This document shows positions 28,869 to 41,870 of a DNA stretch of 64,000 nucleotides, in pieces. The notes beneath the pieces are model-generated. The model was given only the letters and a program-made list of their open reading frames with translations, did not search any database and was not told the origin of the DNA. The DNA is from Eremothecium cymbalariae DBVPG#7215 (lineage: Eukaryota; Ascomycota; Saccharomycetes; Saccharomycetales; Saccharomycetaceae), in NCBI RefSeq assembly GCF_000235365.1, contig NC_016450.1, positions 496,001-560,000 on the forward strand, in the 5' to 3' direction. Position 1 is the first letter of the stretch. Every line of letters begins with the position of its first letter. The position numbers and the translations under genes were made by a program.

Positions 28869-30872
28869 ATGTTTAGGTTTGTACAGCAAACACAAGTGCT
28901 TAAGGGTAGGGTGCCTAACCAAATCGTATCAGCGTCGCGGAATTCGTTTCATCCGCAGAACTCGTTGCGGTTTAACAGTGCGGTGACATTGGATAAGTCT
29001 GCTTCGCAGGAACCCCAAAGCAGTGGTTCTTATGGCTCAGGATCTGGCACAAGTCCTCAGTTGCAGCAGACTGTGAAGAAGGTACGTTCGTTGAGAAAAA
29101 ATGTAAAGTTGAACAGTAATAATAATGGCAAGTTCCGTACGTCGCCTGAGTCGCCTTGGTTTCATAAGGTGTGTGCCTTTGATGAGTATGTGAATCAGTC
29201 TATGGAAACATCTTTACGGCATCGTTCTGACGGGTTACCGCCAGTTCAATCGACATTGTTTTGGGATTCTATCGGGAAAGCGATGAGTCTTTATCGAGAA
29301 TTGACACTGAGTCCAGAATTGAAGCCTTATAGAGTGTCAAAGTTGGTGAATTTGTTGCATCTTGGTCTGAAGGTTAACCGAAGCCAACTTACTAGTATGA
29401 ACAAGAAGCCAGATTACGATTCACAGTCTTTCCACAAAGAGATGACGAACTATCTGTGTGATTCGCTGCGAGAGATATCGGGGGATATACTCGCACAACG
29501 TGTAGCGGTATCTGAATTTGGTGCTTTGCACCTCCTAGAATCATTCAAAGAGTTACTGCTTCATGAAGAAACTGTTTCTACTTGGCAATCTGCTGTCAAC
29601 TCCGCAGATCATAATATCGTCGAACTCTTTATGAAGCCAAGTGTTGTTGGAGTGGTGCTGCCACTTCTTTATGAAAATGGCACATCATATGAGGAAATCC
29701 AAATTTTGTATGAGAAGTCCGCAGCCACGAACAAAAAGCAAGCCTACTTGGACCCTGGCTTAACTTTGGGGATGATAAAAGCGTCCTTAGCAGCTGGAGA
29801 AACTGAAAAGGCACTGAAATTGTTTCAGGATATTTGCGAAACTAATTCTAATGGCATTTCCAGAACGGTGATTACAGGCACTCATTTGGCGTTCATTGGA
29901 GAATGTAAGGACTTGTCTGTTGCTAAAACCTTTTTTGAAAGGGCTTTAGCTGATGGGTTACCCTACAAGATGAATTTACAGGTTTCTTCTGTCAAACTGT
30001 TGTTGCAGAACATCTGGGGCCAAACTCGGGACTTTCAACAAGTTTCTGAGATTTGGGAAAGGGCTTCCAGATACTACGGTAGGAATGTATCGCATGGTAT
30101 TTCATCCTCACTTAATTCGAAGTTCTTTTCAATATTCTTTGAACACTTCCTCCTTGATAGGGTCAATGGCGCTTCTCGCCTACGGGAGCTAATTGCTGCT
30201 TACAATAACATAAAGCCAATAGATGAGCCTTTTTTCAATATTATCTTAACTAAGTGTACAGTTTGGGGTGACCGTGATATTATTGAGGCAATTGAAAATT
30301 CTTATGACATCTACCATATTCCAAAGACAATTGTCACATATAGAATTTTGTTAAAGGCCATGGGCTCTATTGACGTTTCTAACGAAGAAATTCATAAAAA
30401 ATGGATACAGTTAGTTACTAAGGCTGATGCGATAGGTCAGAATTATATCGCAAATGCTGATTGGGCAGCTCTAAGAGACGCTACTGTCGCATATGTTCAT
30501 AATCAAACAAATTCAGTCTCTCGAGAACACGGAGTATTGTTAAAGTCCACATATGAGGATTACAATCCAGCTTTGGAAGCAGCTAACGCGTCCGGTGCGT
30601 TTGACTTAGATATCAATTCTCAAAGACCTCCAAATAATCTTTCAGAACAACATCAACAATCACTCAAGAAAGTCGATGATAGAATTGAATTATACTACAA
30701 AATTGTTAAACGTTACAGCCCTTACTGTCGTGACAATAAGCAGTATACTCGTATATCAAGTGGTGTAGCTGCAAATTTCCCTGTGGCCCAACCGTATGTG
30801 TCCAAATTAGCCGGCATGGACGTTTCAGACACCTATATTCCATCGTTTAAGAACTTCCGCCACAACTTGTGA
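28869..30872 (+). CDS. RMD9: Mitochondrial mRNA stability factor Rmd9 (PPR-like)
   Basis: Peripheral inner-membrane protein of mitochondria that binds mitochondrial mRNA 3' ends and protects them for expression; PPR-like helical-repeat fold. The 667-residue protein has a basic, Ser/Gln-rich, acid-poor N-terminus (MFRFVQQTQVLKGRV) consistent with a targeting sequence, then a helical repeat body (YRVSKLVNLLHLGLKVNR, ETEKALKLFQDICE, AKTFFERALADGLP). S. cerevisiae keeps two copies, RMD9 (YGL107C) and YBR238C; here there is one. The ATG at 28869 is supported by the targeting-like N-terminus. Confidence 0.93.
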   Translation: MFRFVQQTQVLKGRVPNQIVSASRNSFHPQNSLRFNSAVTLDKSASQEPQSSGSYGSGSGTSPQLQQTVKKVRSLRKNVKLNSNNNGKFRTSPESPWFHKVCAFDEYVNQSMETSLRHRSDGLPPVQSTLFWDSIGKAMSLYRELTLSPELKPYRVSKLVNLLHLGLKVNRSQLTSMNKKPDYDSQSFHKEMTNYLCDSLREISGDILAQRVAVSEFGALHLLESFKELLLHEETVSTWQSAVNSADHNIVELFMKPSVVGVVLPLLYENGTSYEEIQILYEKSAATNKKQAYLDPGLTLGMIKASLAAGETEKALKLFQDICETNSNGISRTVITGTHLAFIGECKDLSVAKTFFERALADGLPYKMNLQVSSVKLLLQNIWGQTRDFQQVSEIWERASRYYGRNVSHGISSSLNSKFFSIFFEHFLLDRVNGASRLRELIAAYNNIKPIDEPFFNIILTKCTVWGDRDIIEAIENSYDIYHIPKTIVTYRILLKAMGSIDVSNEEIHKKWIQLVTKADAIGQNYIANADWAALRDATVAYVHNQTNSVSREHGVLLKSTYEDYNPALEAANASGAFDLDINSQRPPNNLSEQHQQSLKKVDDRIELYYKIVKRYSPYCRDNKQYTRISSGVAANFPVAQPYVSKLAGMDVSDTYIPSFKNFRHNL

Positions 30873-31408
30873 ATAATATTTTAACTCTATTTTTGGGAAT
30901 GTAAACCATTCTGCATAATAGATAGAACATCTTATCATTAGGATATCCTATGAAGGATAGTGTGAAAGTTTTTTTGTTTTTTAAAATTGTGACTACTAGG
31001 CGATCTAAGTTGGTGAAGTTCTATAATTTGTGCCTAGATAATGATTATATTGCCGCAGAACTCTAATTGCCAATTTGTAAATTTTGTTTTTACTGGTCCT
31101 CCCAGTTCTTCATATTCAATTGTTCTTTTTGGATATATACGATACACACTATTATTGTAACATGTCTAATCATGTTTAATTAAATATATGTAATGAATAT
31201 ATAAATGAGAAATATACCCACTTCTTAAATCTCACTATCGTGATGTGTCTTGTATTCTAACCGGATTGGTCGACGCTACGTCTGAGAATTGATGAGATTG
31301 TTCGAAGTTTAAATTTAAAGCACAAACTCTAAAATAACGGTTGAACGATGCAATATCGCCATAAAATAATTTGTATAACAAGCAAAGCAATAAGTATAAC
31401 TATAAGCC
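30873..31408. other. RMD9 3' region and promoter of the YGL108C-like gene
   Basis: This 536 bp AT-rich region holds a short inverted repeat (AGGATATCCTAT with ATAGG-type sequence near 30938-30952). No ORF or RNA gene is visible. Confidence 0.4.
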
Positions 31409-31807
31409 ATGGGATTATGTGCCAGCAAAGATCATTTAAAAAAGGAAGTACGAGTGGTTAATCAGAAGAAACCTACCAAGAAGAATCAGAAGAAACCTGC
31501 TAAGACATCTAAAGCGGGCTCAACATCTAAGCCACATATTAGAAAAACTCCAACAAAAGAGCATAACCCTTCGGAAAGCACTGTTTCAAAAGGTAAAAAG
31601 CTCTCTGAGATTACTACGGTTGAGGATACTCAGTTGACACCTAGGGAAGCAGCCAAAAAAGCAGCTGAAGAAAGGATAAATAAGCAAAAGGAAAAGTTAG
31701 AGAAGGGAGAATTGGGACGAAGATTGGCCAACGAACGTGCAAAATCTGGACGGAATTTACTACAGGAGAGTATACGTAATCATCAGATTCAGAAGATATC
31801 AGAGTAG
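31409..31807 (+). CDS. YGL108C: Small basic protein with N-myristoylation motif (YGL108C-like)
   Basis: This 132-residue protein is of unknown function. Its N-terminus MGLCASKD fits an N-myristoylation signal (Gly2, Ser6) with Cys4 as a possible palmitoylation site, which predicts plasma-membrane association. The middle is rich in Lys, Thr and Ser (KKPTKKNQKKPAKTSK). The C-terminal half has the conserved block LTPREAAKKAAEERINKQKEKLEKGELGRRLANERAKS, split here by position: residues about 76-112, helical and highly charged. Yeast YGL108C is about 140 residues with the same ends. It sits between RMD9 and PRP5, as expected. Confidence 0.85.
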   Translation: MGLCASKDHLKKEVRVVNQKKPTKKNQKKPAKTSKAGSTSKPHIRKTPTKEHNPSESTVSKGKKLSEITTVEDTQLTPREAAKKAAEERINKQKEKLEKGELGRRLANERAKSGRNLLQESIRNHQIQKISE

Positions 31808-31848
31808 CAGATATAACGCTAGTCGGAATTTAAAGGAACTCTTAGTTT

Positions 31849-34482
31849 TTATATAGTGTATTTGTTCGATCTAATCTCTTGAATGTTTGATTTACGTACT
31901 CCCTCTCTGACTTTAGTTTCCAAAAGCTCAATTGCTAAGGATATGTCCTTGTCATTTGCAGATTCAACCAGCAAATAGAGTTTCGGTTCATCGGTTGTAT
32001 CATGTGGCCCTTGTCCACTGGGATAAAAACGTCCTTTGTTGGTTATGCTACAACCCGTTTCATGTTTTATAGAAGACAACGTTGTGAACTTGGTAGCTTC
32101 CCATCTAACCACTTGAGGCAAGTCATTAATCTGGACGTGTGCAAAATATGTTGATGTACCATCCGGATTAACCATTTTTTTTATTGAATAATCTAACCTT
32201 GGGACAGAGACACTCTGTGATTCTTCAGTAACAGCGACATCTTGTCCCGGCTCGGATATATCGTTAGAAGCAGTACCAGAATCAGCATCAAAATGTCTGC
32301 GTTCTTCTGTATGCTTCTCCTCATTAACCTTATCCAAATGATCTAAGCCTTTTCCTCCAAAACCCTTTGCCAACCGATATTCGCCGGTTTTTAACCCTTC
32401 ATTAAACTGATCACTCATTTGTTGCAACTTGGAAATTGTTGCGTGATGGTGCTTGTTTATTTCCTCATCACGCATAGACTTCATTAATATATAAGACGCT
32501 GCCAATTCGTTGTTCATTAATAATGTTACTGCCATGCCTTTGTTAGTACCTCTGGCGGTTCTTCCAGTTGTATGAACATATTGCGCAAATGATTTTGCTG
32601 CATTGTAAATTAGAACAAGGGAAACCTCAGGTACGTTCAAACCTCTAGATAGTACCTCTGTACAGATTAAAATGCCATTTTTGGTTTCTTTGAAGCTTCG
32701 CAAGTTCCAAGTTCTTTCATTGAACGGCTTACCAGCATGAATGGAAAAAGTGCCAAGCCCATTTACTTCTAGTCGATTTGATAGAAAATCACATATTTGC
32801 TGACTGGATACGAATATAATTGTCTTTTCATCAACTTCACGAGTTTGTGTTGGCACTAGCCAGTGTAATAGAGACTTAAATTTACTCTCTTCATCTCCAA
32901 ATATTTCAACTCGTTGTTCAATATTCTCATTAATTAAAGATTTAGAATTTATGGTTATGTGTATTGGATTATGCAAAATCTTGGATGCAAAACTTTTCAG
33001 CTTTGTAGGAAATGTAGCGCTGAATAAAACGCATTGCTTGTCAGGCCGGATACATTTCATGATTTGATTTACTTGCGGTTCAAAACCTAGATCAAATAGC
33101 CTGTCCGCTTCATCCAAAACTACAAAAACTATCCTTTTCGGGTTCACCAAATTACCGGAATTTAGACTTAATAGATCAATGAAACGGCCTGGCGTAGCAA
33201 CAATAATTTCAATACCCCTTTTGATATCATTGATTTGCTTTTTTATCTCTGAACCACCAGTACAACAGATGGATTTAATTCTTGGATTAGCAGCGGTGAA
33301 TTTTACAACTTCTTCATGGATTTGTACTGCTAATTCCCTTGTAGGAGCAAGCAATAAACCTATAGGGCCTGTTTCTCCAACTCTAAGAGGACGTTGTGAT
33401 TTTATCTGTCTCAATAGTGGCAGTAAAAAGGATACAGTTTTACCCGAACCAGTCTTTGAAATACCGATAATATCCCTTCCAGACATAATGGCGGGTATAG
33501 CTTGCGATTGAATTGGTGTGGGAAAGTTAAATTGAAATTCCTTAACAAGTAAATCCATGACATCACTTGTAAGGCCTAAATGTGTCCACTTGGTTATAGG
33601 TCCCGGACAATTGAGACCTTTTACAGTAGTATTATCCAAGCTTAGTCTGAGGTCGGCCATCTCCTCATCCGTCATTAAACAGATTTCTTCCGGTTCATGG
33701 TATAGATTCTTCACAAATGGCTCTAAATCAGCTTTGCTATAATGAACAGTCTTTAGTTGCTTTCGAGCCTTTATTTTAGCTATACGTACAAATTCAGTCC
33801 CAGATTCAGATTCAGTCCGATTGAAGTCAAATGTGACAGTGTCCTCGTCATCTTGATAGAAAACCTCCGTTACATTTTGCAACTTATTTTCCTTAACATC
33901 CAAGGACTTCATAAACGCCTCAAGGGTGTCCTCCGTCTCCTCTTCTACCTTTGATTCAGTCCTGATCTCTGTTCCCGGCTTAAATAATTTCAACTTGGAC
34001 GGTTCAATCTCATCATCACTATCATCAAAAATCGATCTTTTCTTCGTTTGCTTCTTTGAGTTCCAACCAATCCTGCTTGATTTTTTACCTGAATGGGAAT
34101 TATACCCATTTGGTCCTTCACCCACGTCCTCAATATCTCTAGCTTCCGATGTGGATTTTCTTGTCACTACCGGTACCCTCTCCCCAGTCTTAGCAATTGA
34201 GACTCTCTCAACATTATCATTACTTCTATTTTTCAACGCATCTTGTTCCTGCCTCTTTCGTTTCCACATTTCTAACTTCTTTCTTCGTTCTGCCATCTTA
34301 TCTGCATCTTTCATCTCAATAGTACCATCAGGATTGCCCTGGGCTGCAGTTATACTACGACCTTCGTTCTCTGAATTATGACCATTTTTCTGTTTCAAAA
34401 TATCCTGCTCTTGTTTCTTATGTTTCCATTTAATCAACCTCTCCTGTCTCTCAGCTGCCTTTTTGTCGTCTATAGCGCTCAT
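31849..34482 (-). CDS. PRP5: DEAD-box spliceosomal RNA helicase Prp5
   Basis: ATPase that remodels U2 snRNP and proofreads the branch site during prespliceosome formation. The 877-residue protein (yeast 849) has a charged N-terminal region with two copies of an RKxxxWKxKxQEQD-like motif and, near residue 190, [12 protein letters not shown], which resembles the DPLDAFM motif of Prp5 proteins. The helicase core shows motif I SKTGSGKT at about 341, DEAD in [13 protein letters not shown] at about 456, SATFP at about 487, and a motif VI of HTTGRTARG at about 636. Its target U2 RNA is encoded in the same window at 55513. Confidence 0.96.
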   Translation of the reverse strand: MSAIDDKKAAERQERLIKWKHKKQEQDILKQKNGHNSENEGRSITAAQGNPDGTIEMKDADKMAERRKKLEMWKRKRQEQDALKNRSNDNVERVSIAKTGERVPVVTRKSTSEARDIEDVGEGPNGYNSHSGKKSSRIGWNSKKQTKKRSIFDDSDDEIEPSKLKLFKPGTEIRTESKVEEETEDTLEAFMKSLDVKENKLQNVTEVFYQDDEDTVTFDFNRTESESGTEFVRIAKIKARKQLKTVHYSKADLEPFVKNLYHEPEEICLMTDEEMADLRLSLDNTTVKGLNCPGPITKWTHLGLTSDVMDLLVKEFQFNFPTPIQSQAIPAIMSGRDIIGISKTGSGKTVSFLLPLLRQIKSQRPLRVGETGPIGLLLAPTRELAVQIHEEVVKFTAANPRIKSICCTGGSEIKKQINDIKRGIEIIVATPGRFIDLLSLNSGNLVNPKRIVFVVLDEADRLFDLGFEPQVNQIMKCIRPDKQCVLFSATFPTKLKSFASKILHNPIHITINSKSLINENIEQRVEIFGDEESKFKSLLHWLVPTQTREVDEKTIIFVSSQQICDFLSNRLEVNGLGTFSIHAGKPFNERTWNLRSFKETKNGILICTEVLSRGLNVPEVSLVLIYNAAKSFAQYVHTTGRTARGTNKGMAVTLLMNNELAASYILMKSMRDEEINKHHHATISKLQQMSDQFNEGLKTGEYRLAKGFGGKGLDHLDKVNEEKHTEERRHFDADSGTASNDISEPGQDVAVTEESQSVSVPRLDYSIKKMVNPDGTSTYFAHVQINDLPQVVRWEATKFTTLSSIKHETGCSITNKGRFYPSGQGPHDTTDEPKLYLLVESANDKDISLAIELLETKVREGVRKSNIQEIRSNKYTI

Positions 34483-34604
34483 CTAATTACCATTAAGCTC
34501 ATCTATGATTTGGTGGTTATGTTGATCTTTCTGAGCATGGCAAATGTTAAGTGAAGCCATAATAAATAAATTGTAAAAATAAACAGTTGATAAATCACAA
34601 CTAA

Positions 34605-35948
<1,344 letters not shown>

Positions 35949-36112
35949 ATGAATTCACCTAGAAAAAACGTATTACGGTGACCAGCAATAGAGATTACCA
36001 TGCATGAGGCGTAGTTTAATTTAATAATATCTTTTGGTTTAATTAATGGATGAGTCTCTTATGTAATGTTAAGTTTTTAAAAAAGAAATAAACCTGAAAA
36101 CACCTGTTATCT

Positions 36113-39100
36113 TTACAATGCAGTTGTAACTGTCATGGTTTGTGAATTGACTAACATTGTGGGCGGTAAACCCTCTAGCCATAGATCTAAATCTTCGACA
36201 TACTGGAGACTCGCATCTTTATTATTATGCGTACCCAATGCAGGTATAGGTAACGTTGAAAATATCAAATGAGATTTTCCAGAAACTTGCATCATCATAT
36301 CGTTCATAATTAAATGCTGTGCCCTACTAGGTATATTGTTAAATTTAACCTCCACAATTTCTTCAGAAACACAGTCATTTGTTTGACACGAAGACAAGGT
36401 AGATCTAATATCTCTACGCCTAGAATTAGGGTCATCTGCCTTATCCACAATAGGGATCAAGGAAGGATGTTCTCCAGTGGAATCTTCTATGATTCTAGTC
36501 TTGGGAATAGCGTCGCTTGAAAACACGGGCAACAATGAGCGGACGGATCTGTCATCTCTAAATTTCGATTTCGATTTTACCGTTTTAAGAGCTCTTCTTG
36601 GGGACTTGGCTATTTCCTCATGGTCTAATGACAACAAAGAAGTTGACAGGTCCAGAAAATCAGATATGCCTTCCTCGTCAGAATCGTAAAATAATGAAGG
36701 CTGGTCAGGGACTGGTATATTGGTGTTCATTGTTAGGGGGATGCCAAGCCGTTGTAATCTAGAAATATTGTATCCGCTGCTCATCGTTGCTGATTCCGGA
36801 ACGGAAACTCTTTCTCGGTTACTTACCTTCAATACGTGAGAAACCTTATGTACCTTCCTTGCCTCAACCAACTCATTCCACCAGTCATCGTCCTTTAAAA
36901 CATCATTAACGTGATCGAAATGAGCAGAATCTCCCTTAACAATTGTATTGTAAACTCGGAACTGATCCAATGCCAACACCAATGTTTCTGCTTCGATTCT
37001 CAATATAGATAATAGATTTGTTATTCTTTTCTTTTCGTCAGCACGTTCATTCTCACTTTCAACAAATACGATGACTCGCAATTTTTGATTTCTTTTCCAA
37101 TCAGGAACAGTAACTAGAATTGCCCCTAATTGTAAAATCAAAGTATAAGTGTCAAAATTTGTAGTGACGATAGCTTCTAAAGACGATTCATTAACCATTT
37201 TTGCTGACATCTGGATTGGATATAAATCAACATAACGTATTTCACAATGGTCGTTCTTACTAGGAAGCACAAGACTCTTAAAGCCGTGTGCCACTGCAAT
37301 GGTGCTTTGCATTAATGACAGATCTTCGATTATTTGTACCCATTGCTGAACTTTAATCTTCATTTCGTTCTTACACTCATCTGTTGGTAGACTGCCCTCG
37401 CAGTCAGGAATATGATTGGCAATTGGCATACGTTTCTTCAACGGAGAGTAGGATTCTACTCTCGATAATTCATTTGCGGAAGCCCTGTAAGTAGATTTTT
37501 TAGTAGATTCATAGTAAGCCCCCAAATCAAAAAATCCAAGAACGGTAATATTTGGTTTCATACCACCCAATCCGGAGCCTAAATACACGTTACGGACCCC
37601 CCATGGTAGAGTTGGGCCTGTTCCAATATGTACAAATGCCTTTATGTTCGCCATATCTCTGATTTTAACCCACGCCCTTGTCTGCTTCCTCAGCTCATTG
37701 AATTGATTTTGGAAATTGTTACTAACAGTTACATGTCCAAGGATGTATAGTCCTCCTTTTTTCAAATGGTTACAGAATCTGATTAGGTTCCAACTGGTCC
37801 TCGGATTATCAACTAGCAAAAGCACCTGTGGTCTCCAATATTTCACATTGTCTTGTCTCAGACGCAATAGGTACTTTCTAACCTGGTGATAGATCAACGA
37901 TTGAGAGACATATCCCCATGGCTTTGGAGGACATGTGTAATGGATGAGAACGAAGAGGGATAGTAAAGATAGAAGCACAAAAGAGGCAGAAATAGTGTCA
38001 ACGATCAGAGTTGCTATGATACAAAATAAACTACCGGTGAAAGCGGTGTAGCGATTAAACCACTTAAACGATGGTCTAAAATTTGGCGCGGATGATATTT
38101 CTAACAATAGACAAGCTAAGTTCATTACAACGAACGTCATTAGAAATGTCATCGTAATGAATGTTGCAATCCTATTGACATCGGAAAATAATACCAATTG
38201 GGTTAAAAACCATGAGAACAATAAGGCATAATGAGGATTCTTTTCAAAAATCGAAAGACCAGGTATGATTCGATCACGAGATATAGCTTCTAGAACATAA
38301 GCAGCACCAACGATTCCAACAATAATAGAGAATAACGAAGTTGAAAATTCCCCTATAAATATCAGGATCTGTGCAACCGACACAGATTGAATAATCTGCA
38401 CGTCCTTATGTAATGATTCTCGAGGAACTGTAGTTCCCAAGGAAATAATAACGAACATATAAAAGCTAAATGTCAGTAACAAACCCCATAAAGTTCCTTT
38501 GGGTATTGATGTCGAAGGCTTTCTCAACTCACTACTCATTCCAGCCCCAGCAAATATCCCTGCAGTGGCTGGGAAGAAAATACCAAATAGGTTGTTAAAC
38601 GTTTCCTTACCATCTAATACAGAACCTGCTGCACCTTGGGTAAGCTGAGGGAATAAATTCCCATAAAATGTTGTCCAGGATGGACCAGTATAAACTATGC
38701 CATTTCTCTCAAATGGCTCAACCACTAAAGCTGAAAATGGAATAGATATAATGGCTATTAACAATAAGAAGAACAGCACATTCCCAGCACGAGAAATTGT
38801 CGTAGAACCCACCAGAGATACGCCCAAACATAATAAAAGAATGAAACTGGAATAACTGAACTCATACCAATAACCTCTTGGAAATATCCCAATCACAGAT
38901 GGAGTGTGAATGCCATCCGGGAGAGCAAAATTGTAGAACAACGGTTCTATCATACCCACAGCGTTCATACCACTGTTTAATATCTGACCTAAAAAGAATA
39001 TTAAACCTATTGAACCACCAAATTCTGGACCCAAACAACGAGATATCATATAATATGCTCCACCACCGCGCACTGTGCCATTTGTAGATATAGCGGATAT

Positions 39101-39433
39101 ACTTAACGTTGTCAACAAGTTAATTCCGTATGATATAATCAAGATAAATAACGTCCCAAGTATCCCCATCTGCCCTATGATGAATCCAAATCTTAGAAAC
39201 ATCAAAATAGATAATACATTTAAGGTCGTCGGAATAAACACTCCATCAAACGTGCCAAGCTTGTTCCTATTCGGGTTCTCAGGATCATATTTCGATGAAG
39301 TCTTATGTTGAACTGGTGTTTCTTGGTATGTGAAATAATTTGTATTTTGTCTCTTACTGATTAATAAAGACAACTCCGATTCTGATCCTCTTAGAGGCTT
39401 TTGTACATCTGAATATTTGTATAGCTTGGGCAT
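36113..39433 (-). CDS. VHC1: Vacuolar cation-chloride cotransporter Vhc1
   Basis: SLC12-family K-Cl type cotransporter of the vacuolar membrane. The 1106-residue protein starts at the ATG 39433 ([16 protein letters not shown]), since the longer frame begins at TTG. About twelve membrane segments lie between residues 65 and 520, opening with [20 protein letters not shown] and [10 protein letters not shown] and including [19 protein letters not shown] long cytosolic C-terminal domain follows ([20 protein letters not shown] and onward), which is typical of this family. Yeast Vhc1 (YBR235W) is 1120 residues. Confidence 0.95.
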   Translation of the reverse strand: MPKLYKYSDVQKPLRGSESELSLLISKRQNTNYFTYQETPVQHKTSSKYDPENPNRNKLGTFDGVFIPTTLNVLSILMFLRFGFIIGQMGILGTLFILIISYGINLLTTLSISAISTNGTVRGGGAYYMISRCLGPEFGGSIGLIFFLGQILNSGMNAVGMIEPLFYNFALPDGIHTPSVIGIFPRGYWYEFSYSSFILLLCLGVSLVGSTTISRAGNVLFFLLLIAIISIPFSALVVEPFERNGIVYTGPSWTTFYGNLFPQLTQGAAGSVLDGKETFNNLFGIFFPATAGIFAGAGMSSELRKPSTSIPKGTLWGLLLTFSFYMFVIISLGTTVPRESLHKDVQIIQSVSVAQILIFIGEFSTSLFSIIVGIVGAAYVLEAISRDRIIPGLSIFEKNPHYALLFSWFLTQLVLFSDVNRIATFITMTFLMTFVVMNLACLLLEISSAPNFRPSFKWFNRYTAFTGSLFCIIATLIVDTISASFVLLSLLSLFVLIHYTCPPKPWGYVSQSLIYHQVRKYLLRLRQDNVKYWRPQVLLLVDNPRTSWNLIRFCNHLKKGGLYILGHVTVSNNFQNQFNELRKQTRAWVKIRDMANIKAFVHIGTGPTLPWGVRNVYLGSGLGGMKPNITVLGFFDLGAYYESTKKSTYRASANELSRVESYSPLKKRMPIANHIPDCEGSLPTDECKNEMKIKVQQWVQIIEDLSLMQSTIAVAHGFKSLVLPSKNDHCEIRYVDLYPIQMSAKMVNESSLEAIVTTNFDTYTLILQLGAILVTVPDWKRNQKLRVIVFVESENERADEKKRITNLLSILRIEAETLVLALDQFRVYNTIVKGDSAHFDHVNDVLKDDDWWNELVEARKVHKVSHVLKVSNRERVSVPESATMSSGYNISRLQRLGIPLTMNTNIPVPDQPSLFYDSDEEGISDFLDLSTSLLSLDHEEIAKSPRRALKTVKSKSKFRDDRSVRSLLPVFSSDAIPKTRIIEDSTGEHPSLIPIVDKADDPNSRRRDIRSTLSSCQTNDCVSEEIVEVKFNNIPSRAQHLIMNDMMMQVSGKSHLIFSTLPIPALGTHNNKDASLQYVEDLDLWLEGLPPTMLVNSQTMTVTTAL

Positions 39434-39966
39434 GACCAATAAAGACCAACTTGTGTAAGGAAAACCTTTGAACAACAATCTACCCTAATTCCGAGATTAG
39501 TTCAACCCAAGGTTCCACAGTGAGAAGTAAAACAAACTTCAAAATCGTGCAGTTAAACCAACCCTATAAACCGTCACCACTTTAGCTCTCTGGTGCGTAA
39601 ACATGTTACTGTTTTAATAACGTCAAACGTAATTGCAAAAAACTGACCACTCAATTAAAATATTACTTTCGTACATATTCCTCGACACTACAGAAATATC
39701 TAATATAGCTCAACTAATTGCATATATTATAGGCCTAAGCTGCAGCTGATATATTTACAGATGCATATGATCGGTTACAAGGTTGTATTCCTGTATTTTG
39801 CGTAAGTAGTTCCTAAGTCTTTATAGGAAGACTTTTTATATTAAAGCTCCGATTTTCTTGAGGAAAGTTTTAAGACGATTGATTGACTTTAATACAGCGT
39901 TCTAAGAAGGACAAAGCATTTTTATAGTGAGGTGAATTTGTATATGAACTGCCATTGTAGTGGGTG
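39434..39966. promoter_or_regulatory. VHC1-CUE3 divergent promoter region
   Basis: This 533 bp AT-rich region lies between divergent starts. No motif that I would defend, and no RNA gene, is visible. Confidence 0.4.
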
Positions 39967-41775
39967 ATGAGTTATATGCGACGTGTTCTGGAATTTAATG
40001 GTGAAGATAAGCTTTCATTTCCAATTGTAAAGTTTCCGCCGTTTGCTCTGCGTGCAGCTCTTGTGGAAAAGGATCCACTCGTATGGCTTCATTTCTTAGA
40101 AACATATGTATCTTATGTGCAATATCTTATGGCAGATAACAGACTGGATAAGCTAGATGAGTCTACAAATGAGAAACTGGTAATATTCACGGGCTCTTAT
40201 TTACATGAGATAGCTGATGAGGAGGGGAAACTGCTGTCACTTGGGATGAATGCAGAGGTGAGCAGACAATTAGGTTTGCTAAAGTTGTGGATGTTTGCAT
40301 TGATTAAGAAATGTGGGCTTTTGCATTTACAAATATTTTCTGGTATAATGTGGGATTTCGTGAAGATCTATGTGAGGGTGTATCCTGATACTACGAGGTC
40401 GCTCATTGATGGAAGTTTGAAGCCAGAGGTTAATACTCAAAAGGCCAATTTAAATCGAATTTTTCAAGTTCAACAACATTTAAGACAGTTGATTGAGGCT
40501 AATAAGTTCAGTAGAACTGATTTGATGGCACTTGAAGATCTTTTGAGTGCAGATGGTCGTTTGCGGTTTAGCTTTGCGGACAAATTTCTGAGTAAGCAGT
40601 GGGCTGAGATGTTAGAATCGCTTTATGGCAAAGGTCCAGATGGATATTTAGCGGATTGGGGAAAGAGATTGGGAATCTTGACTTATCTTTCAGTTTCAGA
40701 GGACCGGTTATCAGAGTTTTTTAAGCAATTGGGAATTGACAGTTTTGAAAAGCTTTCTCTCTATCCGTTGTTTGGTTCTTTGCTGGTATCTGACAATTTT
40801 AAGAAACGGTTACCTGGAATCTATAACAGAATACCCTTTCTAAAGCTCATTGACAGTTGTAACGGTTATGAGGGACCAACACAAGACAATCCAGTTGCTG
40901 CAGAAGAAATAAAGCAAGCTGATTTAGATACTGCTAGTGAATTGTTCCCTCACCTAACACAGTATCAGATAAAACAACTATTATTACGCAATGGGAATAA
41001 TTTAGAGGTTGTCATAAATATGTTGTTTGAAAATCCACAATTAGCAGACGATATTCAATTGGAGGAACCCAATCCTATTAAACAGCAAAACAGGCTGGTG
41101 TCCACCATAATTTCTACAAAGTATAAGTCGGAATTAAAACCGAGTGATAGGATATTGAAGGTGAAGCAAGAACATGAAATGCAAGTGCCGGACGAGGTTC
41201 GTAATCGTACTCTCACTCGAGCTCTTGAATTGCTATACTCAGATGATGGGGATGAACGAGATGATACATATGATGATGCAGAGGTTTTAAGGGCTTCCGC
41301 TGACCGTGTAGATCTGGATAAGAAAGAAGAGAGTGTCCTAAATTATGACCGGATAGAGGCCTTTCTTTGGGACATGTTAATACAGGATAAATTACTTTTT
41401 ACTAGGCAGCAGAGGGGTTCAGCTAAAAGAAAGGCTATGAAGAAAGAAACTTCATGGTCTGATGAGCAAATAGAAGGTTGGGCACGTATGTTAGAGCGAA
41501 GCCCGCTGCGTGTTCAAGTATTGGAAGAGAAGTATATGTTTAGGGGCAATGTACGAGCGGGGAAGAAGTCTTACATAAAGAACGAAGAAACGAAGCCACC
41601 CCCAAAATTTCCACCGAATAGAGTTGCCGTCTCTGGAAGGAATTCAAACGAATCAAAAACCCACTCCAATCAACAACAAAATCAATCTTCTAAAGGCTCT
41701 AAAAGATCTCGTATTGCAAATCACAACAGAAAAGCTGCTCGTGGTAAGAAATTCAGCCATGCAGATGCTCCTTAA
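39967..41775 (+). CDS. CUE3: CUE-domain ubiquitin-binding ribosome quality-control protein Cue3
   Basis: Subunit of the yeast RQC-trigger (RQT) complex with Slh1 and Rqt4, which splits collided ribosomes marked by ubiquitin. The 602-residue protein has an N-terminal helical region and a CUE domain at about residues 318-357, containing ASELFPHLTQYQIKQLLLRN and VVINMLFE. In the CUE fold, FP and the di-leucine pair contact ubiquitin. A basic low-complexity C-terminus ends KRSRIANHNRKAARGKKF. I use the ATG at 39967; the preceding GTG cannot serve. Position between VHC1 and NSA1 matches YGL110C. Confidence 0.93.
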   Translation: MSYMRRVLEFNGEDKLSFPIVKFPPFALRAALVEKDPLVWLHFLETYVSYVQYLMADNRLDKLDESTNEKLVIFTGSYLHEIADEEGKLLSLGMNAEVSRQLGLLKLWMFALIKKCGLLHLQIFSGIMWDFVKIYVRVYPDTTRSLIDGSLKPEVNTQKANLNRIFQVQQHLRQLIEANKFSRTDLMALEDLLSADGRLRFSFADKFLSKQWAEMLESLYGKGPDGYLADWGKRLGILTYLSVSEDRLSEFFKQLGIDSFEKLSLYPLFGSLLVSDNFKKRLPGIYNRIPFLKLIDSCNGYEGPTQDNPVAAEEIKQADLDTASELFPHLTQYQIKQLLLRNGNNLEVVINMLFENPQLADDIQLEEPNPIKQQNRLVSTIISTKYKSELKPSDRILKVKQEHEMQVPDEVRNRTLTRALELLYSDDGDERDDTYDDAEVLRASADRVDLDKKEESVLNYDRIEAFLWDMLIQDKLLFTRQQRGSAKRKAMKKETSWSDEQIEGWARMLERSPLRVQVLEEKYMFRGNVRAGKKSYIKNEETKPPPKFPPNRVAVSGRNSNESKTHSNQQQNQSSKGSKRSRIANHNRKAARGKKFSHADAP

Positions 41776-41870
41776 AGTTTAATTTTGTAAAATAGTAAGT
41801 TATTATAGATACATGCATATATTTTATATTATATTACATATGTTCACTTAAATTTACGCAGCACATGTAC